The notes beneath the pieces were generated by a model that saw only the letters and a list, made by a program, of their open reading frames with translations, was not told the origin of the DNA and searched no databases. From positions 1 to 64,000 of the forward strand of contig JAFOLW010000048.1 of NCBI GenBank assembly GCA_017419165.1: DNA of 64,000 nt. The letters run 5' to 3'. The position numbers were made by a program, and so were the translations under genes. Source of the DNA: Erysipelotrichaceae bacterium (GTDB taxonomy: Bacteria > Bacillota_I > Bacilli_A > Erysipelotrichales > Erysipelotrichaceae). Below are positions 43,388 to 51,448 of this stretch, piece by piece; the first letter of the stretch is position 1, and every line of letters begins with the position of its first letter.

Positions 43388-43418
43388 AAAAGTTCACCGC
43401 ACTGCGGTGAACTTTTTT
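43388..43418. terminator. Bidirectional terminator between pcp and the reductase gene
   Basis: Thirteen-base arms AAAAGTTCACCGC (43388-43400) and GCGGTGAACTTTT (43404-43416) with an ACT loop and T/A runs on both sides. Confidence 0.95.
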
Positions 43419-43962
43419 ATACTGTCTTTCCTAATTCGTAAGCTTTCTTCAGCAGGTCTTTTTTATCGGGATCGTCTTCGATCTTGCGGATATCGATGCC
43501 TCCGCCCGACAGGATCCCGGCAAAGCAGCTCTGCGGGAAGCAGTCGATCCAGCCTTCCAGACATTCCACTGCCCGTTCATAGACTTCGTCATCGTCTTCA
43601 GCCGAAGTGGTGATCAGATAAACGTCTTGAAACGAAGGCTCCAGGACGTAGAGAGGATTGCAACGGTCCAGAAAGGTCTTGAGCTGGCCGCTGATCCCGT
43701 AATAGTAGATGGGTGAGGCGAAGATGAGCACATCGGCATTCCTGACTTTGTCGATAAGCGGAGCCATGTCGTCCTTGATGACACAGGACTTTGTCTTCTG
43801 ACAGGCCAGACAGCCTTTGCAGAAGCGGAGGTCCATGCCTTTCAGGGTGATGAACTCCGTCTTGTTGAGAGCATCGTTGGCGCCTTTGGCTGCCTGCCGG
43901 GCAAGTTTTTCCGAATTGGAATCGTTGCGTAAGCTCGATGAGATGACCAGTACGTTTTTCAT
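43417..43962 (-). CDS. Flavodoxin-like NAD(P)H-dependent reductase
   Basis: 181 residues. Flavodoxin fold: VLVISSSLRNDSNSEKLA binds the FMN phosphate, FCKGCLACQKTKSCVIKDDM is the Cys-rich loop common in this iron-sulfur flavoprotein-like group, and ASPIYYYGISGQLKTFLDR is the second flavin loop. It likely reduces quinones, azo dyes or another small molecule. It begins three bases after the stop of the cyclophilin-like lipoprotein gene, so the two are co-transcribed. Confidence 0.9.
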   Translation of the reverse strand: MKNVLVISSSLRNDSNSEKLARQAAKGANDALNKTEFITLKGMDLRFCKGCLACQKTKSCVIKDDMAPLIDKVRNADVLIFASPIYYYGISGQLKTFLDRCNPLYVLEPSFQDVYLITTSAEDDDEVYERAVECLEGWIDCFPQSCFAGILSGGGIDIRKIEDDPDKKDLLKKAYELGKTV

Positions 43963-43965
43963 GTT

Positions 43966-44466
43966 CTACTCATTTGCCAGGGAGAAGGTGACGGTCACAT
44001 CGCCCTGTCCCAGTATTTCCAATAAACTCTGTTTTGTGACATCCGGGATCCTGGCCAGATAGGTGAAGTTCCAGGTGTTCTCGCTGTAGTAGATGGTGAT
44101 CATCCTTCCCTGATACAGGATGACGTCGCCCGGGATCGTGGTGATCCGGGTGTCGTTGGTCTCCAGGGACCAGGGCAGATCGCCGACTTTTTCGAAGCTG
44201 CCGTAATCTTCCAGTGTGACGCTCAGAGGTCTTTCTTCCAGTTTCTTCCGGAACGCTTCCGCGGAAGAGTTTTCAAAAAAATCCGCATACAGTACGTTTC
44301 CGTTGACTTCGATCTTCAGTTTCATCTTCATATCCTCCGTTGTTTCTGTTATTTCCGTTGTTTCCTCGATCACACTGACCGGCTCTTCCTTCGTTTCGCT
44401 TTTGCAAGCGGCGAGAAGAAGGAAGATGCACAGCAGCAGGATCGTTTTTCCGATCTTTTTGTTCAT
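43966..44466 (-). CDS. Cyclophilin-like domain lipoprotein
   Basis: 166 residues. Signal with core TILLLCIFLLLAA and lipobox LAAC, then a Thr/Glu-rich tether. The mature domain (about 50-166) has the cyclophilin-like fold pattern of small flavodoxin-associated proteins: VLYADFFENSSAEAFRKKL, SLETNDTRITTIPGDVILY and the final LEILGQGDVTVTFSL. These are not proven peptidyl-prolyl isomerases. It precedes the reductase gene in an operon. Confidence 0.83.
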   Translation of the reverse strand: MNKKIGKTILLLCIFLLLAACKSETKEEPVSVIEETTEITETTEDMKMKLKIEVNGNVLYADFFENSSAEAFRKKLEERPLSVTLEDYGSFEKVGDLPWSLETNDTRITTIPGDVILYQGRMITIYYSENTWNFTYLARIPDVTKQSLLEILGQGDVTVTFSLANE

Positions 44467-44509
44467 AATTTTTCCGATTTGTTATTGAGGCAAAAGCCCT
44501 TCACGATCC

Positions 44510-45298
44510 TCAGACGCGTTTTTCAAACGTGGCGATCAGTGCTTCGATGAGGGCCGAACGGAAACCGAGCTTCTCCAGCGTCCTGACGCCTTCGATCGTC
44601 AGACCGGCCGGGGAACAGACGGAATCTTTGATGGCTCCCGGGTGATCCTTGGTCTTGAGGTAAAGTTCCGCGGTGCCTTTCATCATCTCGGCCGCATAGA
44701 CATAGGCGTCTTTTCGGGAGACGCCGCACTGCACGGCGCCGTCGCCCAAAGCTTCGATGAACATCGCCGCAAAAGCCGGACCGCAGCCGGTGACACCGCC
44801 GATGGCCGGCATGTATTTCTCTTCGCTTTCCAGCAAGGTACCGGAAGCTGCCATGAGTTTTAAGAAGAAGGCGCGGTCTTCTTCCTTCACGTCGTCACTG
44901 AAAGCGTAGAGAGAAAGTCCGCTTCCGACACTGACCGGCATGTTGGGCATGATGCGGATGACCGGATGATCGAAGAACATTTCTTTGAGCGTTTTGATGT
45001 CTTTGCCGGCGACCATCGAGACGATGACCCAGTCATCTTTTCTTTCTTTCAGGATGTCTCTGATGCCTTCGTACATCTCCGGCAGGATCTGCGGCTTGAC
45101 GCCGAGGAAGATGTAATCGGCCGTCTTGGCGACCGTCTTGTTGTCGCTGACTTCGCCGCCGATCTTTTCCTGCAGGTCCTGCGCTTTTTTGCTGCTGCGG
45201 TTGGCCAGAAGGATCCTGATGTCCAGTCCGCTTTTGGCGGCTGCAGTCGCCAGTGCGCCGCCCATATATCCCGTTCCGATGAATCCGATCGTTTTCAT
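44510..45298 (-). CDS. proC: Pyrroline-5-carboxylate reductase
   Basis: 262 residues, normal length. It makes proline from pyrroline-5-carboxylate with NAD(P)H. The dinucleotide motif IGFIGTGYMGGALA opens the protein; RIMPNMPVSVGSG, VTGCGPAFAAMFIEALGDGAV and the end VCSPAGLTIEGVRTLEK are signature regions. AGGAGG precedes the ATG. No proA or proB is in the window. Confidence 0.96.
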   Translation of the reverse strand: MKTIGFIGTGYMGGALATAAAKSGLDIRILLANRSSKKAQDLQEKIGGEVSDNKTVAKTADYIFLGVKPQILPEMYEGIRDILKERKDDWVIVSMVAGKDIKTLKEMFFDHPVIRIMPNMPVSVGSGLSLYAFSDDVKEEDRAFFLKLMAASGTLLESEEKYMPAIGGVTGCGPAFAAMFIEALGDGAVQCGVSRKDAYVYAAEMMKGTAELYLKTKDHPGAIKDSVCSPAGLTIEGVRTLEKLGFRSALIEALIATFEKRV

Positions 45299-45361
45299 AT
45301 CGTCCTCCTATTTTTCTTTCTTTCATTGTACATGGAAGAAAGAGAGTCTGAAGGTAGAAAA

Positions 45362-45380
45362 AAGATCCTTTGCGGATCTT
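45362..45380 (-). terminator. Terminator of the DegV gene
   Basis: AAGATCC (45362-45368) and GGATCTT (45374-45380); on the minus strand a T run follows. It overlaps the DegV stop. Confidence 0.85.
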
Positions 45381-46242
45381 ACTGATAGAATACGACGGCC
45401 AGGATGCTCGGACCGGTATGGGAACCGATGACCGGACCGATGGTCATGACGGTGACATCGGCTTCCGGATGACGGGCGAGGATCTTCTCTTTCATCTCCT
45501 GAGCTTCTTGCGGACAGTTGCCGTGGCCGACGATGATCTTGGTATCGGCATCTTTCTTCCAGTCGGTATCGACTTTCTTTAAAAGCGTGGCGATCGAAGA
45601 CTTTCTGCCCCGCAGCTTGGCAGGGACATAGAGCTTTCCGTCTTCATCGACGGACAGCAGCGGTTTGATCTGCAGGGCCGCACCGATGGCAGCGGCTGCC
45701 GGCGAGATCCTTCCGCCTTTGATCAGATAGTCGAAATCATCCAGCGTGAACCAGTGTGCGACTCTGCGGCGGTTGTAGCTGCACCATTCGTAGAGTTCAT
45801 CGATGTTGTATCCTTCTTTCTGTCTCTTGAGTGCTTCATAGACGAAGAAGGCTTCACCGATCGAGGCACACAGGGAATCCACGCAGTAGATCTTGCGGTC
45901 GGGATATCTTTCCTTGAGATCGCGGCAGATGAAGGCTGCGGTGTTGTAGGTACCGGAAAGGCCGGAGGTGAAGCACAGATACAGGACATCTTTCCCTTGT
46001 TTCAGGACGTCTTCGAAGGCATTCAGATACTCTTCCGGATTGATGGAAGAGGTCTTGACATCGATGCTCGGAGAGAGCAGCGAATAGAAGAGGTCATGGT
46101 CGATGTTTCCTTGGGGACCATAGGTATAAGGCTTTCCGTCCATCAGGATCTCCATCTCCAAGACTTTTGCCTCGGGAAGACCGTCGATAAGTTCGTGCGT
46201 CAGATCGGCTGTCGCATCTGTAAAAATCTGATAATCATTCAT
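45379..46242 (-). CDS. DegV family fatty-acid-binding protein
   Basis: 287 residues. DegV proteins bind a fatty acid, and FakB members hand it to the FakA kinase for phosphorylation. Recognisable parts are IFTDATADLTHEL at the start, DVKTSSINPEEYL, LYLCFTSGLSGTYNTA, CVDSLCASIGEAFFV, the LIKGGRISPAAAAIGA loop and GPVIGSHTGPSILAV near the end. No FakA gene is in the window. It stands alone, divergent from azlC. Confidence 0.94.
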   Translation of the reverse strand: MNDYQIFTDATADLTHELIDGLPEAKVLEMEILMDGKPYTYGPQGNIDHDLFYSLLSPSIDVKTSSINPEEYLNAFEDVLKQGKDVLYLCFTSGLSGTYNTAAFICRDLKERYPDRKIYCVDSLCASIGEAFFVYEALKRQKEGYNIDELYEWCSYNRRRVAHWFTLDDFDYLIKGGRISPAAAAIGAALQIKPLLSVDEDGKLYVPAKLRGRKSSIATLLKKVDTDWKKDADTKIIVGHGNCPQEAQEMKEKILARHPEADVTVMTIGPVIGSHTGPSILAVVFYQ

Positions 46243-46327
46243 AGCGTAACAATAAAAATATAATATGGATCAGGCTTAAAATCAATGGAAGTAAGGCAAT
46301 GTTTCAATATTTTTACAAATAGACTTT

Positions 46328-46333
46328 ATAATA
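46328..46333 (+). promoter_or_regulatory. -10 box of azlC, leaderless type
   Basis: TATAAT eight bases before the ATG at 46342, with no ribosome site between. Confidence 0.6.
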
Positions 46334-46341
46334 TTGAATAA

Positions 46342-47025
46342 ATGAAAAAGTCTGTGAAGGAAGCATTGAAAGATTCGCTGATGATCATGCCGGGCTACAT
46401 CGTCTTAGGCATCGGTTTCGGCGTGCTGATGAAAAGCAAGGGCTTTGGCCTGCTGCACAGTTTTCTGATGGCGGTCTTCATCTACGCCGGTTCGATGCAA
46501 TATGTCGGGGTCGAACTGCTTGCCTTGCCGGCGGGTTATCTCAACGTCTTTCTGATGACACTGACGGTCAATATCCGTCACCTGTTCTACGGCATCGGGA
46601 TGCTGAGCCGTTATAAAGCCCTGAAGAGACACAAGATCTATGACATCTTCGCTCTGACCGACGAGACTTTTTCCGTCGTCTGCAGCAAGAACATGAAAGG
46701 TCTCAACAGGGAAGACTATTATTTCTTTCTTTCCCTGTTCGATCATCTCTATTGGATCACAGGCTGCGTCCTGGGAAGCATCTTAGGCAACATCCTGCCT
46801 GTCGATCTGACCGGGATCGAATTTTCGATGACCGTCCTGTTTCTGGTCATCGTCATCGATCAGTGGGAGAAGAACAAGGATCATCTTCCGGTCATCCTGT
46901 CGTTTGCGATCTCGATCGCCTGTCTTGCGTATTTCGGAAGAGACAAGTTCCTGATGCCGTGCATGGTCCTGATCATCGCGATGTTGTTCGTCCTCAGAAA
47001 GATCCGGGGTGTCCTCCATGAATAG
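46342..47025 (+). CDS. azlC: AzlC family branched-chain amino acid exporter subunit
   Basis: 227 residues, five or six membrane helices. The AzlC/YgaZ pattern is clear: DSLMIMPGYIVLGIGFGVLM, YAGSMQYVGVELLA and NIRHLFYGIGML, ALTDETFSV. It works with the small AzlD protein to export leucine-type or related amino acids. The start lies right behind a TATAAT box. Its 3' end overlaps azlD by eight bases. Confidence 0.94.
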   Translation: MKKSVKEALKDSLMIMPGYIVLGIGFGVLMKSKGFGLLHSFLMAVFIYAGSMQYVGVELLALPAGYLNVFLMTLTVNIRHLFYGIGMLSRYKALKRHKIYDIFALTDETFSVVCSKNMKGLNREDYYFFLSLFDHLYWITGCVLGSILGNILPVDLTGIEFSMTVLFLVIVIDQWEKNKDHLPVILSFAISIACLAYFGRDKFLMPCMVLIIAMLFVLRKIRGVLHE

Positions 47026-47332
47026 CTATGTTCTGATCGCCGTCATGGCGCTGACCACCATTGCGATCCGCTTCGCGCCGTTTCTTCTTTTTTCCAAAAA
47101 GACACCGCCGTTCATCCTGTATCTGGGAAGCGTGCTTCCGTACTGTACGATGGCGATGCTGGTGGTGTTCTGTTTCCGCGATACCGATACTTCCTCTCTC
47201 TACAGCTGCATGCCGGAGATCCTGGCAGGCATCTATGCGATCCTGCTTCAGAAGTGGCGTCATTCTTCGTCGCTGACGATCGTTTCGGCCACGGTCCTGT
47301 ATATGCTGCTGGTGCAGAGAGTCTACCGATAA
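47018..47332 (+). CDS. azlD: AzlD family exporter subunit
   Basis: 104 residues, four membrane helices (VLIAVMALTTIAIRFAPFLLF, FILYLGSVLPYCTMAMLVVFC, and two more). The partner of AzlC. The ATG at 47018 overlaps the azlC stop; an in-frame GTG at 47009 is possible. Overlap suggests coupled translation. Confidence 0.9.
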   Translation: MNSYVLIAVMALTTIAIRFAPFLLFSKKTPPFILYLGSVLPYCTMAMLVVFCFRDTDTSSLYSCMPEILAGIYAILLQKWRHSSSLTIVSATVLYMLLVQRVYR

Positions 47333-47336
47333 AAAA

Positions 47337-47360
47337 AACGATGTTCATGACATCGTTTTT
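47337..47360. terminator. Bidirectional terminator between azlD and the PRD regulator
   Basis: AACGATGT (47337-47344) and ACATCGTT (47350-47357) flanked by an A run and a T run. Confidence 0.92.
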
Positions 47361-49281
47361 AAGTGAGCGAGAAGATCATTTCCGTGAACTTTTCAAAGGT
47401 GCTGCAGTCTTTCAGTTTCTGCGGATCGGCACCTTCCGAGAATAAAGAGATCAGCGATTCGTAGAGCTCGCGGAACTTCTGGCGGTCGGAGCGGTTGATG
47501 GCGATCAGAAAAACCAGATTGACCGCAGATCCGTTCCATTCATAGCCTTTATTGCAGACGGCAACTGCGACGCTGGTCTTGATCGCATCCATGTTGACCG
47601 AATGCGGGATGGCGATATTGCCGAATGCCGTGCTTGCAGCATGTTCGCGTTCATAGACATGTTCTTCAAAGTCATCGGGGACGTAGTTTTTGTCATGCAG
47701 TTTCCTGCATAAGGTCTTCAGGATGACGTCTTTGTTTCCGCCGTTCTCATCATAAACGAAGAGGTCTTTTTCGAAATAGCCGTGGAAGGATCGCTTGAGT
47801 TCTTCGTTCTTTTTCGCCTGGGAAAGCTCATCGATGACATCCTGGATGGATTCGTACTGTTTGCGGATGTTAAGAGGTGAGAGTTCGATGACTTTGCATC
47901 CCGGATTGAGAATCAGCGGGATCGTCGTGAACAGCAGGGAGATGTTTTCCTCTGCCGTGAGTTTTGAAAGATCGTCTTGCGAAGAAAAGGTGTGCACGAT
48001 ATCGATCTGGTTGCCGAACTGTATGAGCAGTTCGTTGAGGATGCGGCCGCGGATGTCGAGATAATCCGGACAAAGCAGGATGCAGGGCAGCTTTCCGCGG
48101 TTGATGGACTGGCGTTCGATCTCCGAGCCGATATGGATAGCCAGAAAGGCGGTCTCTTCTTCATTGATGCTCAGGGCATAGCGTTCCATCAGGTCCATGG
48201 CGACATAGATCGCCATATCAAAGACCAGAGGGGAGCCGATCTTGATGCTGGCAAGCATCGGATTGAAGGTCGATTTGCCCAAAGATGCCCGGAAGATCAG
48301 GTTCTTCAGATGCAGGGCAAAAGCAGTCTTGAACGTATCGGAAGAAAGATCGATCATATATAATTCGCCGATCTGTTTCACATAGTGATTGGTCAGCTTG
48401 ATGATGTCGGTACCGACGACACCCTTGAGATCGTCTTCCAGTGTGACCAGCGTATAATTGGCGTTGGCTTTGAACAACATGTAGATCTCATACTGTTCGT
48501 AAGGATTCAAAGTGAACTTAAAAGTCTCTTCCAGTTTGGCGAACAGTGCTTCGATGAACCGTTTTTCGTGTTCGTCAGTGATCTCAAGATCGCGGTTTCC
48601 GCGGTTCAGATCGCTTCCGGAAAGGGAGCGGTCGATGATGATCGCCAGATGAAGCAGGAGATTGAGTGCGGCAAAATCATTGAGGTAATATCCGTAGTCT
48701 CTGAAGGTCGAGGTGATGATCGAGGTCAGGACGTTGATGTCGATGTTGGAAAAATAGGCTTCCAGGGTCTCTTTGGAGACGATGGAAGAGGAAGCGTTCT
48801 CGTTGATGATGAAGGTGAAGAACTTCCGTTTGTCGCTTTCTTCGCCCTGTATCGTCAGCTTGTCGTTTGACGATGTGAAGCGGACGTTGTAGGAGGCGTA
48901 GATCTTGTTCATGCGGGCGATCAGAGACCGCAGCGTCGAATAAGAGATACATAATTCATCTGCCAGATCGAAGAGATCGAGCTGGGAACCCGGCGAAGAG
49001 ATGATCTGTTTGACGATATAGGCAATGCGGTCCTGCGAAGTTTCCGGAACTTCTTCTTCGTCCTGTTCGGAAGAAAGCAGCGGGATCATCTGGGGATTGA
49101 GAAAATAGCCGTCGCGGGAAGACAGGACGACTTTCTGTTTATAGGCATCGTTGATCTGCCGGACGTAATTTTTGACTGATCTGGCTGTGATCTGCATCTT
49201 TTCACCGATCGCCGCTCCGGACATTCCTTCGTGGGAAGAAAGCAGGATACGGATCAGCTCTTTTTCCTTTTTGCGTATCAT
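47359..49281 (-). CDS. BglG/LicR-type PRD regulator with EIIA domain
   Basis: 640 residues. Order: N-terminal helix-turn-helix domains (GAAIGEKMQITARSVKNYVRQI and LFDLADELCISYSTLRSLIARM), two PRD domains (about 180-390, with the LLLHLAIIIDR and FLAIHIGSEIERQ His motifs), an EIIB-like segment around 400-480, and a C-terminal EIIA domain (mannitol/fructose type) with the active His in GNIAIPHSVNMD. Such activators are switched by PTS phosphorylation. It is divergent from the cellobiose-type PTS operon, which it likely controls. ATG at 49281 follows a TATAAT at 49292-49297 by ten bases. Confidence 0.93.
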   Translation of the reverse strand: MIRKKEKELIRILLSSHEGMSGAAIGEKMQITARSVKNYVRQINDAYKQKVVLSSRDGYFLNPQMIPLLSSEQDEEEVPETSQDRIAYIVKQIISSPGSQLDLFDLADELCISYSTLRSLIARMNKIYASYNVRFTSSNDKLTIQGEESDKRKFFTFIINENASSSIVSKETLEAYFSNIDINVLTSIITSTFRDYGYYLNDFAALNLLLHLAIIIDRSLSGSDLNRGNRDLEITDEHEKRFIEALFAKLEETFKFTLNPYEQYEIYMLFKANANYTLVTLEDDLKGVVGTDIIKLTNHYVKQIGELYMIDLSSDTFKTAFALHLKNLIFRASLGKSTFNPMLASIKIGSPLVFDMAIYVAMDLMERYALSINEEETAFLAIHIGSEIERQSINRGKLPCILLCPDYLDIRGRILNELLIQFGNQIDIVHTFSSQDDLSKLTAEENISLLFTTIPLILNPGCKVIELSPLNIRKQYESIQDVIDELSQAKKNEELKRSFHGYFEKDLFVYDENGGNKDVILKTLCRKLHDKNYVPDDFEEHVYEREHAASTAFGNIAIPHSVNMDAIKTSVAVAVCNKGYEWNGSAVNLVFLIAINRSDRQKFRELYESLISLFSEGADPQKLKDCSTFEKFTEMIFSLT

Positions 49282-49327
49282 TTTCAATCCAATTATAAAT
49301 AAAACAGGGAAACAAACGCATCTGATC

Positions 49328-49380
49328 TTTTCCCCGTCAGGGGCAAAACCGCATCACAGGATCCTTCCCCGATCCGGGAA
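49328..49380. promoter_or_regulatory. Two similar palindromes, likely regulator sites
   Basis: TTTT-CCCC-GTCA-GGGG-C-AAAA (49328-49348) and TT-C-CCCG-ATC-CGGG-AA (49365-49380) are imperfect palindromes sharing TTCCCCG, with centres about 35 bases apart. They lie between the PRD regulator and the PTS promoter, where an activator would bind. Confidence 0.45.
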
Positions 49381-49389
49381 AAAATCGAT

Positions 49390-49418
49390 TTGTGAACGAT
49401 GAAGAGAAAATGAATAAT
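49390..49418 (+). promoter_or_regulatory. Promoter of the cellobiose-type PTS operon
   Basis: TTGTGA (49390-49395), 17-base spacer, AATAAT (49413-49418), then AAAGGAG before the ATG at 49450. Confidence 0.65.
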
Positions 49419-49449
49419 GAAGGTGTAAACAAACGAAAGGAGAAAACAG

Positions 49450-49767
49450 ATGGCAACACTGAAAGTCATGTTATGCTGCGGAGCAGGTATGAGTTCGGGT
49501 TTCCTGGCATCGAACGCAAGAAAATATGCCAAGAAAAACAAACTGGATGTTTCCGTTGAAGCCAGAAGCCATGCGGAAGTCAACGAGTATATGAATTCGA
49601 TCGACGTCCTGCTGCTGGGTCCTCACTATGCGGGAGAACTGGAAAACTTCAGAAACAAAGCCGCAGCTTACAACGTTGTTGTCGACATCATCCCGGAAAA
49701 GATGTATGCATCTCTGGATGGCGCCGGTATCATCGACCTGGCAAACAGTCTGGTCAAAGACCGTTAA
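49450..49767 (+). CDS. PTS EIIB, lactose/cellobiose family
   Basis: 105 residues. The phosphorylated Cys is Cys10 in MLCCGAGMSSG, and the end IIDLANSLVKDR is usual for cellobiose-type EIIB. It passes phosphate from EIIA to the incoming sugar. It is the first gene of the operon EIIB-EIIC-EIIA-GH1. Confidence 0.95.
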   Translation: MATLKVMLCCGAGMSSGFLASNARKYAKKNKLDVSVEARSHAEVNEYMNSIDVLLLGPHYAGELENFRNKAAAYNVVVDIIPEKMYASLDGAGIIDLANSLVKDR

Positions 49768-49771
49768 AAAA

Positions 49772-49789
49772 ACCGGGACGAAGCCCGGT
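49772..49789 (+). other. Intercistronic hairpin between EIIB and EIIC
   Basis: ACCGGG (49772-49777) and CCCGGT (49784-49789) with a six-base loop. No T run follows on the plus strand, so it is more likely an mRNA-stability or partial-stop element that sets the EIIB to EIIC ratio. On the minus strand it would act as a terminator (T run of seven). Confidence 0.5.
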
Positions 49790-49854
49790 CCGGAAATCCT
49801 ACGCTCAAATAAGATTCCACCACTATTGTAAACAAAAAAGAAAGGAAAATATAT

Positions 49855-51084
49855 ATGAACAAATTCATGAATTGGCTGAGTGAAAGTTTCGCTCCGGCCG
49901 CCAAAAAATTATTCGCAAAGCCATGGATCGCTGCGGTTTCCGCTTCCATGCAGAAGATCATTCCTTATATCCTCACCGGTTCCGTCATCTTCTTCTATGG
50001 CGTCTTCCGTTCTTTCATTCCTTCGCTTCCGGATCTCGGAGCGATCTCCAATTATTCATTCGGTATCATCAACCTGATCGTCGCTTTCGTTGTCGGCAAT
50101 CAGTGCATGGAAAAACTCGGACATCCGGAATACCTGATCAATGCCGGTCTGACTTCCGTAGGTGTCTTGCTGATGGTCGCGATGCCGTTCGGCGATAGCG
50201 CGGATTCTCTGTCTGCCTTTATGGGCAATCTGGGTCCTTCGGGCATGATCGTCGGCATCCTGGTCGGTGTCTTCGTTTCCGCCGTCTTCCATCTTTGGGG
50301 CAAGATGAATTTCCTGAAAGATTCCAGTGTTCCCGACTTCGTCGTTTCCTGGATCAACACCATCTTACCGAACCTCATCGTCTTCGGTATCTCCATGGTC
50401 CTTACGCAGGTTCTGAAGATCAATGTTTACGATCTGATCATCGGTATCTTCATGCCAGTCGTCAAGATCGGCCAGACGCTTCCCGGCTTCATCATCATTT
50501 CCCTGCTTCATGCATTCTTCTATACTTTGGGCGTATCCACCTGGTTCTGGGGCGCTATTACCAACCCGATCTTCATGATCGCCATTGAAGAAAACATTGC
50601 CAATGCAGCTGCAGGTCTTCCTGCGACCAACATCGTCACATCCGAAGCATTCTTCACTCTGGCTTTCATCACGATGGGCGGTGTCTGTGCAACGCTGGGT
50701 CTCAATATCCTGATGTGCTTCTCGAAATCGAAACAGGTCAAGATGCTCGGCCGTGTCTTCCTGGCTCCTTCGATCTTCAATATCAATGAACCGATCATGT
50801 TCGGTGCTCCGGTCGTCTTCAATCCGACTCTGATGCTTCCGGCATGGATCAATGGTATCATCGGTCCGGTCTACGTCTGGATCCTCATGTCGACAGGTCT
50901 CTTAAAGGTCCCTTCAACCATGATCCAGGTCGGTCAGATCCCGGCACCGTTCTGCTCCGTTATGGTCACGCAGGATATCAGAGCTATCCTTTGGTGGATC
51001 ATCCTACTGGCGATCTACACAGCCGTATGGTTCCCGTTCTTTAAGGAATACGAAAAAGAAAAATTGGTTGAAGAAGCCGAATGA
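49855..51084 (+). CDS. PTS EIIC, lactose/cellobiose family
   Basis: 409 residues, about ten membrane helices. Typical parts are SMQKIIPYILTGSVIFFYGV near residue 30, FYTLGVSTWFWGAITNPIF and the sugar-site SIFNINEPIMFGAPVVFNP. It forms the membrane channel that imports a beta-glucoside while EIIB phosphorylates it. AAAGGAAA precedes the ATG. Confidence 0.95.
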   Translation: MNKFMNWLSESFAPAAKKLFAKPWIAAVSASMQKIIPYILTGSVIFFYGVFRSFIPSLPDLGAISNYSFGIINLIVAFVVGNQCMEKLGHPEYLINAGLTSVGVLLMVAMPFGDSADSLSAFMGNLGPSGMIVGILVGVFVSAVFHLWGKMNFLKDSSVPDFVVSWINTILPNLIVFGISMVLTQVLKINVYDLIIGIFMPVVKIGQTLPGFIIISLLHAFFYTLGVSTWFWGAITNPIFMIAIEENIANAAAGLPATNIVTSEAFFTLAFITMGGVCATLGLNILMCFSKSKQVKMLGRVFLAPSIFNINEPIMFGAPVVFNPTLMLPAWINGIIGPVYVWILMSTGLLKVPSTMIQVGQIPAPFCSVMVTQDIRAILWWIILLAIYTAVWFPFFKEYEKEKLVEEAE

Positions 51085-51109
51085 ATCAGATAACAGAGAG
51101 GTCATAAAT

Positions 51110-51448
51110 ATGTCAGAAGAAAACATTTTGATACAAGTTGCCATGCAGATCATTCTGAACGCCGGCAATGCGAGGCTGAAGGCAAGCGACGCCTTGTCTT
51201 TCGCCAAAAAAGGTGAATTTGCGAAAGCGGAAGAACTGATGGCTCAGGCAGAAGAAGATATCGTCACAGCTCACAAAGCGCAGACGGAAGTCATACAGAA
51301 CGAGATGAGTGGCAAGGGATATGATTACTCTCTGTTATTCACTCATGCACAGGACACATTGATGACGATCAAGTCGGAACTCACGTTTTCCAAGGAGCTG
51401 ATCGATGTACTGAAGATCGTCATCGGAAAGGATGGAACGAATGAATAA
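51110..51448 (+). CDS. PTS EIIA, lactose/cellobiose family
   Basis: 112 residues, a three-helix EIIA. The phosphorylated His79 is in LLFTHAQDTLMT. AGAGAGG lies before the ATG at 51110; the longer frame from 51068 overlaps the EIIC gene and lacks a ribosome site. It overlaps the start of the glycosidase gene by eight bases. Confidence 0.94.
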   Translation: MSEENILIQVAMQIILNAGNARLKASDALSFAKKGEFAKAEELMAQAEEDIVTAHKAQTEVIQNEMSGKGYDYSLLFTHAQDTLMTIKSELTFSKELIDVLKIVIGKDGTNE

